From contig WIXG01000035.1 of NCBI GenBank assembly GCA_009869945.1, positions 1-64,000 on the forward strand: a stretch of 64,000 bases of DNA, in the 5' to 3' direction. The translations under genes and the position numbers were made by a program. Under the pieces are notes generated by a model. That model ran no database searches, was not told where the DNA came from, and saw only the letters and a program-made list of their open reading frames with translations. How positions within the stretch are numbered: the first letter of the stretch is position 1; every line of letters starts with the position of its first letter. Of the stretch, positions 24,901-37,525 are shown in pieces. Origin of the DNA: Mesaphorura yosii (taxonomy: Eukaryota; Arthropoda; Collembola; Poduromorpha; Tullbergiidae).

Positions 24901-26891
24901 TTTGATGACCAGAACAAATAGGAAGTCCGCTTCCAACAGCCAGGAGTTGTGAGTGCAGCAACTGCTGATGGTAAAAATTCTGAGCCGCGCTGCTATCTGC
25001 ACCGCCGGCCGTCGAGGAATTCGTAGTTGACGCATTTGACACGGGAAGGTCAAGAATATCACGCACGCTAAATCCACCGCCGCTGGGTTTGTTCAGCGAG
25101 GACGACGATGAGGATGCGACTGCTGCCGCTGCGGCCGCTGCAGCAGCTCCCATTACCCGCATTTCCACCAACCTGAAATTGCAAGCAATCGGTCAATTTT
25201 CTGGGGCTGAAAACTTAATTCTTTGTCAAGCATTACACGTTGCAGGAGCTTCTTCACTTGATTTCAGATAGCAAAACTGTGAAAGCCTCGCGGAACATTT
25301 CCTCCGGATTTGGGCTTGTTTTTTAAACCCATGATGTGTCGATTCGAGCTTCCATATAATTATGCTCTCAGAATTAGGAACATGAGCGACTTTCTGAATT
25401 TTAAGTGAGTAGAAACACGAGCAGGGCATTCTCATACACGCAGAGCGTAACCAGCATTGAACAAGAATTGAATCTTATGAAGGGCATCATTTATGCTGAA
25501 GTTCTCAGGGGCTTCAAGGAGCAAGGCTTTATCCTCTTCATTCCCTCCGGATTCGAATTCCGACATCTCAGCAGCAGTGTGGTGGGGATCGACGCCAAAG
25601 TCAAAACTGGTCGCTCGATTAGGAATGTGGCCGGCCGTCAAACTCAACTCAAGCATTGCGTGTTATTGAGACGAGATCCGCATGCAATTAAATTAAAGCC
25701 TAAGCTTAGGTTTCATGACAGAGTTCAATTTTGAATAATTCTCAAGACCGAAAATTAAATGTTGTGAATACTTGACTCTGCCCGAGTTGAAGTGCGCAGC
25801 GGAGTCATGAACAATCATAATTTGTTGAAGCTGGCCAAAAAGTTGGCACAAAAAAGAGCAGATATGGGAAAAATGACTGACATGTGTCAAAACCCAACTC
25901 GAGTGAAGTGTTCAATTTTTTCACAATATTGTTTTCGGCTTTTCATCTCATGTTGTTCTTGTGAACCTACTTATTATCAGGAATCACTCGCTGTGTTCAT
26001 GAGAAGGGAAGTTTTCACATGTTTACGAGGTTTACAAGTGCACCGCTCCTTGCACGATTGCTGGTTAGAGACAATTAAATAAATGCTTATTGGTTGGCTA
26101 CCCTCTGAAAAGGTTCTGACGAGCAGCATCTTCCTTTCACCTTTGAATGATGACGATGACGAGAACGTACTCACATAATTATTGTAATTAGAACTTATAG
26201 AAGATGGAAGAATGCTGGTGATGCTACAAGAATTGCCTCTGCCTGAAATTCCCGTTTGGCACTTGGCAACCTGGCTGGTGGGTTTGATTTTGTAAACTTG
26301 TTCTTCTGAAGGACTTAATTACTGTAATAATCGTGTCACGCTCCACGTCAAGCAAATGTCAATTGAATTAGATGAAGCCACGGGCAGGATTCGGTCATGC
26401 GATCGCAATTTGTGGTCTTCACGCAACAATGGACCGCTTGCCTGGCTCAATGACGTGGTAATTCGTGAATTCGCAATATTCAATCATCCAAATCAGGTTG
26501 TGAATGAAAATTGTATGCATCGACCGCACGCTCATCGAAAATCATTCACAATGCAAATTTGATTATTTGCAACCTTGCAAACTGTCACTTACATTCTGAG
26601 GTAAGGGTTGTTGGCGACTGAGACTCCTCCACCTAGCCCATTGACAAGGGAAGAATGCGCTGGCGGTAATGGCGGAAGGAATGAGAATCCCGCCGCAGCG
26701 GCTGCGGCGAACGCACTGTTCGACATCAGAGAATGTGTAGGCTGGGATCCATTTACTGAAGAGTTAGTGGAATTAGTTAAAGCGCCGACTGACGTAGCGG
26801 GTCCATTGTTGCCCGCACCACCGAGAAGCAACCATGCCGCCGCTGCACTTTGCATTAAGTTATCACCGGGCGAAGGATATCTTGCAGTCAT
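21993..26891 (-). CDS. vnd: NK2-class homeodomain transcription factor (vnd/NKX2-2 orthologue)
   Basis: Nuclear DNA-binding factor; the family specifies ventral neuroectoderm. Four exons on the minus strand: 26891-26593, 25172-24883, 23293-22597, 22293-21993, phases 2/1/2, giving 528 residues. Exon 1 has poly-Ala tracts. Exon 2 opens with long Ala and Ser runs followed by the TN repressor motif [11 protein letters not shown] (Groucho contact, near residue 132). Exon 3 has an acidic region rich in Glu/Asp and ends with the homeodomain, including [19 protein letters not shown] and [11 protein letters not shown], with the NK2-type Tyr at position 54 (QNHRY). Exon 4 carries the NK2-specific domain [15 protein letters not shown] and a Pro/His-rich tail. 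Homeodomain plus TN plus NK2-SD places it with vnd/NKX2-2 rather than NKX2-1 or tinman. A stop follows PWMPY. Wide flanks without genes suggest distant enhancers. Confidence 0.95.
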
Positions 26892-29800
26892 TTTCGCTCA
26901 AAAAATTTGCTGTAGTTACAAAGAAATTGCTGGACTTCGTTGTTGCATGGAATTCTTCTGAAGATTCATGAATATCACACTAATCACCTTAATTGTTTTG
27001 ACTTTGATCATCCGTTGAGTCACAAACAACACACACAAACGACAAACTTTGACACAGAGCACAAAAACGAAAGCAATCTCACGTTCGAAATCGAAAGACG
27101 CTTGGGGTAACTTGAAAACTTTGTACCTCAGCACAGACTATGGACGCTGAAATCGAGAAGTTCGTCTAATTTTTGCCGGCCTCTCCACCACAAGTGAAAA
27201 CAATTTATGTAAAGTCGAGGAGCCAGACTCAAAGCTGGAACTGATCCTGAAAGTGCTGCTTTCGAAATGAAGAGCCCTTCAGCCAAGTACTATCATGTAC
27301 CAACTCTTCACGTAAAGTGTGCGGTTCACTTTTCGAGTTTTTGTCATCTCACAAAAAAGATGTTAACATTGGAGAGTTGGCAAAGTGAAGGGGAGTGTCT
27401 TGCGAGAGTAATCTCGGATGAGGTGTGATCCAACGACCGAAGAAGGTGGGCCTAAACTCTCTCGTCTGGCTTCTGACTGGATATCATAATTTCACAGACT
27501 CGACTCGATTCTGTGGTTGAGCACTTCGACTTTCGAGTATAAAGCGTCATCCGAGTCGCACCTCGCTCTGCCCCGGCGTTGGGTGCTTGTTCGCCCGCAG
27601 CTGCAACAATGAAAATGAATCGTTGACTGAGATTAAAACTCTCGTTCGGTGAAGCATCATCGTTTCTCTGCCCAAGTATATCTATAGTTGTGTAATACCG
27701 GTAATGATAATATGTATCATTTTTCAAGTTAATTGTATGCACCCCAGCCGGCCAGCCCGGCCATGGGCCATGGGCAATGCGTACTGAAGTCAGCTCATCG
27801 ACCGATTACCACTTCCCTTGTGTGCAACTTTGCTTGCTGGAAAAGTACCGGGTTCAAGAGTAGTGTACTTACGCAGCTCTCAAGAGACGTGAGTGCTTTT
27901 AGGGCCCTGGAAAGTCCCTTCGTGGGCTTGGTGGCCATTTTTATGCTGTTGCTGCTGATTTTTAAGGGTTCAGATTCAGGCAATGATGAAAGACCCGAGC
28001 CGAATACAAATGCGTATAATTAAGTTTCTAGAGCGGAAGGTACGTAAGAAAAGTCTGCAGGTTCTCAAATCGCGGTGGTGACGAGCAGTCTGTCTTGCCT
28101 GCTCTTCCCTGCTACAAAAAGGTGAGAGACTGAGAGGAATTCATTGAAAGTGAGCGTCGTATTTGTCATATTTCAAGAAGGCAATTGCCATTGTCAATGC
28201 GTTTACAAATAATGACCATACGACCTGCCGTGCCAAGTGAACCGTGTGAATGAATGGAAATGGAGATTTCTTGTGCTCAAAGAGTTGTAAATTTGTGAGC
28301 AAACAAATAATCACATTCATATTCATGAAGAAAGCAACATCCTTGAATGAGTTTACTTAAATAACTTGCGCAAAGGGCAACCGACGGTCTCGTTAATTCC
28401 TAATTCTTACAAATGGCATTATTATTACCGCTGAGGCTCACTTTCAAAATATAAGTCCTGCACAATAAAGCGAAGGCACTCATTTCGGCTGACATTTTGA
28501 AAAAACTGAATTGGACGGTGTACTGCGGGAGCCGCTGCTGGGCTAATGTGCGGCATCATCAATGTCTTGCCTTAAACTCGGTTCAATGGAGCATTGTTCA
28601 CACTTCACACCTTTCAAATGCCTATAATTAGCGGAGGCTCACTGGCCAGTGCCTAGCGGAGGGTCAGTGCAAGTTCATGAATGAAAAACCCAAGTCTTTG
28701 TCAATTCAAGCCTGAACTTGAGCTGTCCTTTGACTGGCATCGATTATCAAGTTTGGCACTGGTATTACTCGGCGAATAAGTGGAGAGAGACGGATCATGG
28801 CACAGCCGTTCCGATGTTCGTGCTCATTTATTAGTAATGAATATAAATGAGATTTCCCTTCCTTGTCTTTACTCGGCGGTACCGTTAATTGCTTACACCT
28901 GGACGTATGCCACGGCCACGAGAACGGAACAAGAACTTGCGAACAATTCATAATTGTACTTAAATTGCCATCTGATTTGTAGTGTGATCATTTATCTGTG
29001 CTTTCCATCAAACAAAACGATAATTGGGATCGAGCGCTTGAGCTCAACACATCTCTCGCAAGGGCGAAGGGTTGTCCAGCTGAGAAAAATCGATGTGCAC
29101 AAGCTCAAGTTTGTCATCATGACAATTGTGCCGGTATCACTTTAGTGAAATTTATAAGGAGCGAGAGTGCGCCCGGTTCTTGGTGCCGGGCACAAGCACG
29201 GCCGCACGAAAGTTTTTGCAAACACAGTAATTTGATGTTCCATTAAAATGTCATGAACGAGACGGTAATGGCTGCAAATAGACCATTTGGACAGTTAAAT
29301 CTAATTTTATGCTTATTACAAAAACGGGCCGTATTTTATTCGTGGGAACTTAGCAGGCTGTGCCGCTTTCCGTTTTTGTTTCTCATTCGATTTATAATAT
29401 GCCAATTATCACGAGACGCGATGGTTTGAATACGAAATCGTGCACTGCAAATCTCAAAACAAGATACATGATCCACGAACAAGAGAAGGGCTTTTCTTAT
29501 ATTTTCTGGAATTTGTAAACTTGAACTGAGATGGCAAACCTCTGTCGTTGTAAAGCGTGATTAGTGATTAAATTAAGCTTTCGGAGGTGCGCTCTACATA
29601 CACCTTCGGGCAACTCGACTAATTCTGTGTGAAGGATACCTCAACGCTCAACTTGGTGCAGAGCGTCATTGAGTGAACGTGTTATAAGCCAATATTGCTT
29701 CATTTAACAATACAACAAACAAATGGGATTTAGCCCCGAGAGAAGTAACTTGCAAAGGAAAGGGTGTTTTATTCTAAGCTCTCTTTTTAATCCAAATCCA

Positions 29801-32800
29801 TTTCACTCACACTGTCGCAGTATTTTTGTGTTGTAAGGAAGAAAGAATCCGAATCAAGCCCAGTCGCAAATACTTTCCATTGCTGCGTTACTGTAATTTA
29901 ATGCTTTGCTTCTGGCTCTTGTCTGCTGTACTTTTTATTCCCTTCGGTCGGGATTTCTTTCTCCCCTCGCTCACGGCTGACATCACGGACGATGACATAT
30001 GTAATCTTTTAACAAATCGTTTACTGATCCAAAAATGTTCCAACTCACTTAAATTCAGTGTAATAAAGTACTACGGTCGTTTTTATTACGGCGATATCCA
30101 TTTCAACGGGGCATAAATGTGATCATATCATAAAATATGATGATTATAAGCGGTTGTTGCTGGCTTATGCAAGTTTGAGATGGAAGTTTGCATATTGCAA
30201 GCGATGAACGAGTCCACGCGTTGTATGCGTACCGCACTGGCCGCCACACTTAACTCAGTCGAGTGGAACTTGACACCAAGACGCGTGCATTGCGCAACGG
30301 CACGCTTTGTAAGTTGGCCACGATTCAATTGACTTTTCTTTCCAGCTTTCACAGCACATATCTGCAGCATGAATGAAAATTTGGACATGAAATATGAAAC
30401 ATGCATGTCAGACAGATTTTTATCTAAACAAGAGCAGAGTAATCATGTGTGAGAACAAGATAAACGTAGTCCAGTAGTCCAGTTCAGCGCATTGATCATT
30501 TATGTCGGAATGTGCTTCAAAAGTGAAACTACAAATAAGTTCTGAACTTGTGCAAATAAATTCGGCAATAAATTATATGCAGGGATGACCCGATTCTTGA
30601 GATTCCTCTTGAAAAGGTTTTACTATTAACATATTTGGAATTGGAGAGTTATTGTCATTCGAGCTTACCCATCCCATTATGAGTATTATGCTGAGTAAGG
30701 GTTAATGCCTCGCGTACTTTATGGGGTCGGAAACAGCGACAGACTGAACCCTGCGATCTTTTCTCTATCATTTATTATTGAATAATGAATAAAAAGAAGA
30801 GACAAAAAGCAAAAGTTGCTCTTTACAGTTTACGGAAACGGAATCCAATAAAATGTGAAATGATCTTGTGATTCTTTTGTACTTGACAGTCGGGCTCTGT
30901 GATCTCCTTTCAGCCTGTCCAAAATAACTTTCAGACTTTCCCTTGTTCACTTCCCGCTCGCTCGTTGAGCTGTGATCAATGCAGTTGTCATCATGCCGCT
31001 CATTTTCTCTGAGAGTCAATTCAATTTATAGCCTGAGATGGGACTCTTGAATTTTTTTAGTTTTGAAGTTTATGGTTAGTTGAATTATGTCGTCAAGAAG
31101 GCTGTGCTGTGTACTGTTGCGAAAAGGGAAGCTATGCTTCTTCAGCATTCTCTCCACTCCAACAACTCGGAAACCAAATATCACTGGTAAAGGACAATAA
31201 CAAATTATTTATGTGCTACTTGCCTTACAAGAGTGGGTATTTGCACTCGCAGAGCACCAGCCAAGCAAATTGAATCTGCAGCAGTGATGCGTTGATCTGG
31301 CTCGTGGCCTACACGAAGGGGAGCGAGACGTTGTTGAAAATGAAATGTGACGGAAGTAAGCAGCATTTGCTGACAACTCGGTCGCAAACATGTTATTTAA
31401 ATGTTTGATATAAATTTCAGTGCAAAGTCACGAGTACGAGAATATAAGCGTTTGCCATGCAACATGCAATCTCTTATTTGCATAAATGCAAAGACTCGTC
31501 TGACCTTTCTCCCTGCCGTAATCGTGTTCGTGTTACCTCATCCCACTAGCATTCAAGTGTCCTCCAGGCTCAAGAAATCCCGTCAATTGGAGAATGAATT
31601 GAGAACACGCCGAATGCATTGTGTCGTGATGCGTTTTGTTTATGCCATCTAAATGTAAAATAACTAATAACAGTTCCTGACTTACGCTTATCGCATCAGC
31701 GCAATTATCTAAATTCGAGCGAACAACTGGTGCTACTGAAAATTGAAGCTCCACAAGCTGAAGTTGGGCAAGAGCAAAAGGGATTTGGGAAGCCACCTTT
31801 TAATTATATATTTAGGATTGTAATCGCATCGCATCGTATTTAGGACCATGCATGATCCTTTACTGATAATAATAGACAGCGGTGAACAGTGAGCGATCAT
31901 GACCAACTCAAATCATTCATTATTAAAATCTTATTATACATGTACATCGTGCACAGCGCATGCATGCGCGCCCAAAATAACAATGCAACGAGACTGCCAT
32001 ACCTCGTATGCAATATTTACATGCACGGACTGAAATCTTCTTTAAAAATATGGAAATGCCCTCAAGAAGGTTGATGTTTTGACAAGAAAACTGGAAACAA
32101 AATTATAGATTGTGGGTTGTTTGGAGATTGGGAGCTGTGCCTGCATCAAGTCAGACCGCTGCTCCTCTAATTGTTTATCGCAATCAGAATTGTATTAAAA
32201 TTTTTTGATTGACACCTTACAACTTACACAATCCCAACTGAGGCGTAGAGTTTTATTCTTGCTACCGCTATTATTAGCCGCCAGAATAACTTCGACACTT
32301 GAAAGTACTGCAACCACAGCATGTGAGAGTTCCGAGCCTCATCAGCGGTGGGGTGAATCGAGACTCTCGCTCCGTCGCACACTCTTGTGCGTCTGATCAG
32401 TCCGATGACTCGAGAGTGCCGAGATGAGCTCGAGCATTTCGTATTGTTATTCCAAATCTAACGGGTTTCACACCCAAAGTGGTGATCCAAATTTCAGATT
32501 GTGGAATTGTCATTCATTTGGAGACTGATACACTTCAACAACTGCGGCGACAAGCCGTCTCCTCTTTCACAATCGCCAAAGCATGTCCTGAAACTTTGTA
32601 CACGTTGACGTGGAGTACTGACCATTGTAGAGTTTGAATTCTCAATGGAAAACGCGTACAATTGAAATGAATCATGCCTAACCGCGTTGACAAAGCATTT
32701 CACCGTTGTGCCGAGTCCAGTAAGTTCAGGCGAAGAATGACAAAACAGCTTCCGGATTACGAGTGACGGACGAAGTGTAACAAATCTTTAAAGAAGTGAC

Positions 32801-34633
32801 CAAGGCGAAGCAACCCAAGGCATGAATTCTTCAGTGAACGATTCACTGAAAGCAACAAGGTATTCTGGGTCGTTTACCGGCGAGAGCGACGGCGATTATT
32901 GTGAAATTTCGAGCGGAACTGATTGACCACTTTGAAGATTATTGTTCATTCTCACCTCATTCAATTCAAGTGCCTGCCTGCTTAAATATCCTTACTCCTT
33001 TTCAGCCGTGAGCTGTCCTCGACGAGTAACTACGTGGGCGGCAAATGCATAATATAATTATTGAAATGGAACCATTTTTATTGTTACTATTTGGAATATT
33101 AACATTATCGTTCTAAGGTGTATTCTCTTACTCAAATATGTCATTCATTCATTCAGCCAGCATTCCAATTTGTCACACATTCGGTTCTGTTAACTCTTCT
33201 GCGTGTTTCAATATATTCTCATGAAACTCATGGTCATCTTTCAACATCAGCAGTCGCATTGGCTCTCAATTTTGCAAACGAAAACCAACGCGTATCTCAC
33301 TAAACGTAATCCTGTTCAGCCCGAAATGAAATCTCTCGCCTCTCTCGCTTTCGTACTCTGCTCGTATCATATCAATGTCGTTATTCTTTGTTGTACAAAT
33401 TAAGATTGATGATACACAAGTGAAGATAAAAGTAAATATCCGAGCGGGCCGGCCGTGTACTATAAGCCACTGTATTTAATTTTCGTGTCCCAACAGCCCA
33501 ATGATTTATGAAGCACACATCAAAACAGACTCCCACTGAGAAGATGTCGTCTCGCCGTCTCTCAATCTGCTGCTCTGCTCGTTTCGTTCGAATCCCTTTA
33601 GAAGGAGCGGACCAATTTCATACGACTGCCAGAATCCGAAAATCCAATCCTTTAACCGAGCACAATTTGAATGGCAACAATGGACAGTGGATCGCACCTT
33701 GTTTGGAGTAAAGCAAAGCCTCATCTCATCACAAAGCCAGGCAGCGCATAATTTAAATGATTGATGAACTCTCACTTTCCGCTGCAATTGTGGTCTAAAT
33801 CTTCGAACAATGAATTTCATATTTTGAGGAGGCTGTGTATTCATCACGTCGTCAGTTATAATCATAAGGACGCATGAAACAGGAGTAAATAATTTGTAAA
33901 TTGGTTTGAGCCTCCAAACGCAAAGCATGTAGCCGCTGTAATTTTCAACTTTTGCCTTTCATTCTGCACTAAAATGGTCCCTTCGTTTTCAAGGTATCCG
34001 TACGGTTCGTAGCTCCACTCGTTTTCTCGCAATTTGGAAGGCAAGAGCCCAAATGACTGAAAGAGTTGATTTGTCCTTGGTCAACTGAGGTAACAGTACA
34101 ACAATCAAGACTTTTTTGCAAAAATGATTCAAGATTTCAACAGAAAGTCTTCACAAGCGTCCGCACCCGCTGCCTTCTCCATTCATTGAAAACGATATGT
34201 AACCATGATGCTCGTGGCCACGAATGAATGACAGCCTACAGTGCAAGTCGTAAAGTCTGAGCACGGAGCGGAGGGTGCTGCTTTTGTGTGCGAGTTTTTC
34301 ACCACATGGCACCTTTATGCACATCCATTGTTCCATTCACGACAATTTCATGGTGGGTGTTGATCGTTAGTATTTCTTACATAATTCTATTGTGAAGGGT
34401 TTGAGCAATTTGTCAAAACTTGTACAAATAGCCAAATAGATGGCTTGAACCGGAAGTCTTATCAAAGATTGGAATCTTTGAATGTATGAAGTTGGACATC
34501 GAATGGAGGAGCTCTCTCCCTCAACCTTTCTTTGATGGCAGTACAAGCAACTGCAAAAACCTTGGAGCTGGGTGGACATTTGCTGAGTCTTTTGCATAAG
34601 TCCGAATACTTTAGTAATTAAAGCCGGCGTTGA
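26892..34633. other. Gene desert upstream of vnd
   Basis: About 7.7 kb between the vnd start codon and the 3' end of the CD36-like gene. Frames up to 140 codons (33928-33506, minus) are present but lack family motifs, good splice signals and protein-like composition. A TATAAAG string occurs at about 27538 without an initiator at the right distance. The most likely content is vnd promoter and enhancers plus vnd 5' UTR. Confidence 0.5.
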
Positions 34634-34639
34634 TTTATT
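34634..34639 (-). terminator. AATAAA polyadenylation signal of the CD36-like gene
   Basis: AATAAA read on the minus strand, 95 nt beyond the left end of the MITE and about 520 nt past the present stop codon. If used, the MITE is transcribed within the 3' UTR. Confidence 0.45.
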
Positions 34640-34728
34640 CTTAATCGTAAATCAGGCGCAAACATATCATTATTCACAACCGTCGTCCATAACACTCATT
34701 ATTGTCATGTTGCCAGTAACGTTTGGAC

Positions 34729-35172
34729 CAGTGTTGGCTAAATCACACTTTTTTGATTAAATCACAGTGCACTGTGATATAGTGTGAAATAATGCACAAT
34801 TTGTGATATGTGATATATTGTGACATATTGCTCATTCATAACATCACAACCCATGTGTGAAGTGTGAAGTACAAGAAATTAATGATATTATTATTAACAA
34901 CAAAGCGTGAAGATTCAAAATATACCAATGTTGCAGTAAAAATAAGCGAAATCGAAGAATTTCCTTCCAGTTTTCACCTTTTCCGTTCAAAATTCTTACT
35001 TACTAACTAGTGCTCTGTCATTAATTGATTATTATTATGATTTTATGTTCAAAATGGCGTCAAAATCACATTATTTCACATATCACAATTTGGGGTTCAT
35101 TTCATACCCCGTTTTTTAACGTTATTTACCACTGTGACATATCCCAGGTGTAATATCACGCGTTCAACGCTG
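34729..35172. mobile_element. hAT-like MITE with 8-bp target duplication
   Basis: A 444-bp element is flanked by perfect 8-bp direct repeats GTTTGGAC at 34721-34728 and 35173-35180, the duplication size of hAT transposons. Its ends form an imperfect inverted repeat: left CAGTGTTGGCTAAATCAC, right (reverse complement) CAGCGTTGAACGCGTGATA. The interior is AT-rich with many TGTGATA/TATCACA strings and an internal palindrome (ATCACAGTGCACTGTGAT near 34764-34781), and encodes no transposase, so it is non-autonomous. Its right end overlaps the last codons of the CD36-like gene. Confidence 0.85.
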
Positions 35173-37525
35173 GTTTGGACGTTTTTGATTTCTTAATCAG
35201 CATAAGTCCATACATGATTAAAGCCACGCTGGCCGCCAATAAACACCACTTTGCAGTGTCCACAATATTCGCCAGTGTGAATAACTTGAATCTGAGATCT
35301 GCTGCTCGCTCTGGTGTGGTCGTGGCAAACTATTTTGAAAATTCAGGAGCCGAGGAAGGGAAAATTCTTTGTTATAATCTTAACCACTGGATGGACTTTG
35401 GTCTTACCTCCTCGCCCCAAAGAATTGGGAGCAACACACGTGGAAGCTTTTTGAAACCCAGAACTTTCTTAGTGGGCGTTAGCTCCACGTTCACTTGGAA
35501 CATTTTCCTACCTCGCAGCACCATTCCTGTTGTCTGTAACGGAGGTCACACTTATACATGGTCAAATTGTACTTTGGATATGTCTGTCTTTCTTACAGGT
35601 TCAATGTCGATGTACGTTTCATGCTCTTCTGGGTCTGGAGTGAGGCCGTACAGGTTTTGTTCGTCCTCCAAGCCATGGAGAAAGTATGGGTTAGAGGCGA
35701 CAACTGGAGCGCCTGTAACGGAAAAACAGTTACGCACCTCCGACGTTTGTCTGCTCGGGCAGCATCAATGGATAGATTCCTTTCTACCTTTTTTACATGC
35801 TGATAGGCTGAACGTTCCTGTTTTGCTGCACGTCGATCCAGGTTGCACTGTGCAAAAGCATTTGTTCTCCGGATTTTCATCACCGCTTTCCCACATGGCG
35901 GGTGGCATTGTGAACCGATATCCCGGTAGATCCATGTACTCGATGTCCTTCTGGTACGTCATGTACGTTGAGCGGCAGAAGTCTTCACTGAAAATGCGGA
36001 GGATTCTGTCTCGAGTGAAGAACGGCGGGAATACGGAGCCATCACTGCCGTTAATCTTATTACAGTACTTGTTGTCGTTCCACCATGGCAATTTTGTTTG
36101 CCTTTCCCATTCGACAATTCTGCCAAATTCAGAAGAGCCGTGGATTCCGCTTTTTACAACGAATTGTGTTCCGAATGTCGCATTTTTCTGACAACATAGC
36201 AAGTCTAGTTGATTGTGTATACGATAGGGAATGTGATAGGAAGGCGCTGCTTGTAATTACCCCATAATAAAGAGCGAATGTATTGTTCGGCAGAATTTCT
36301 TTGCCCGTGGTCTCTGCCAAATATTTCATCAGTGGCACTTCGTATCCGCCAAACAGTAACTGGCCCACTGATCGTTTGAGAAATATTTGCCTCTCGTGAG
36401 GATTGGCGGAGAAGAAGTCGTTTACGAAACCACCGGCAGCATTTCCTCTGATGCCGCCATTGCTGACTTCACGTGCGACACTCTTTGAAACAAAAAGCAA
36501 GTTTACAGACTTCGTCAGGGTGAACAATTTCCTTGTTCACTCAAAAGGCTGTAATACTTACAACCAGTGGAATATTCAAGACTGTTAGCTCCGTATCTTC
36601 GGAGCCGACTGATAACTCCGGCCGGTAAAAGTACGTGATCGCCTGTCGATAAGTGACAGTGCCATCCTCAAGATCGATGTTCTCAATCTTTTTCAGCCGC
36701 GTTTCCCTGGTCGGAAGTTCGTGAAATGAATGTCCGTGACGCGTCTGGGTGATTCGCACTGTACAACTTACTTATAAACAAATGGTCCCACTTCATTCAA
36801 GATTGGCGTCGCTCCATTTGAGACTTGATCCGGGTTCGTAACATTGAAGAATGTGAATTTGATATGAATTGGGATTGTGATATTTCTCCACTTCTCGAAT
36901 GTTTCCGACCCGTTTCGTAACTGTAATTGCTGCAAAGAGAAAGAATAAAATTGTCACTAGGAAAGGTATGATTTCTGTATTACATAATTTTCAAATAAAA
37001 TTCTCAGGAATGAAGAGTAATAGATCTTATCTCGCAATCAAATCTAAATTGCACGGCTTGCATACATCCGGAGTAAGAGAGGATGTACATTTTCGCGAGA
37101 AGACTATTAACCTCGATGTGTGACCTAGCTCTTCTGGTTAATCGGTGTCACGAAACATTTGGAGCTTTATCACTGGCTTCTTGGTGCCTGAATTCTTGCT
37201 GATGTAACATCGATTTAGAATCAAGTTATGTTACAAAATTCAGATGCAACCAGCCAAGAGAAAACCTCTAAACCTTTAAACATCGGTATTTGGACAAATG
37301 GGCGTTCGACGCCAGATGAGCAAAAATCCGAAAGTACTCCTTCCCAGAGCAAATGTTACCCTGTACAAGATGCTCAAAAGCTCGAGTCGGAAACATGCTT
37401 CGGGCTAAATTGATTACCTCTTCAATTTTGGACTTGACGATGCTTGGAAATCTCACCCAAATGAAAATGGTCATGAATAATAATACAAACCCGAAACTCA
37501 ATACACACAGAGGCAACCGCTGCAT
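35156..37525 (-). CDS. CD36/SR-B class scavenger receptor
   Basis: Two-pass membrane receptor of the CD36 superfamily (lipid, lipoprotein or pheromone uptake); 482 residues against 472 in human CD36. Eight minus-strand exons: 37525-37418, 36929-36772, 36706-36562, 36482-36261, 36187-35788, 35712-35597, 35533-35408, 35329-35156; phases agree. Residues 7-25 form the N-terminal membrane segment (LCVLSFGFVLLFMTIFIWV). The ectodomain has family blocks NVTNPDQV, NEVGPFVYK, ELSVGSEDTELTVLNIPLV, KINGSDGSVFPPF, CRSTYMTYQKDIEY and CFCTVQPGSTCSKT (clustered cysteines), then HETYIDIEP and VLLPILWGEE. Many N-x-S/T sites fit a glycosylated ectodomain. A second hydrophobic segment (CLLAASVALIMYGLML) precedes a short cytosolic tail. 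The last residues and the stop codon come from a MITE insertion. Which CD36 subgroup it belongs to cannot be told by eye. Confidence 0.95.

Noticed and set aside
27733-28023. 96-codon plus frame with a hydrophobic segment (FVGLVAIFMLLLLIF)
   Set aside because: The hydrophobic run is encoded by a CAG/CTG-like simple stretch, the frame starts with a non-ATG codon, and no other support exists.
33580-33600. GTTCGAATCCC string resembling a tRNA B box
   Set aside because: No A box or cloverleaf stems at the right distance.
33506-33928. 140-codon minus-strand open frame in the vnd/CD36 desert
   Set aside because: No recognisable motif, Trp/Cys-scattered composition like random sequence, no splice context; long frames by chance are expected in about 18 kb of desert.
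35175-36191. Very long plus-strand frame (338 codons)
   Set aside because: Antisense shadow of the CD36-like exons; the minus strand gives the conserved receptor with consistent splice phases.
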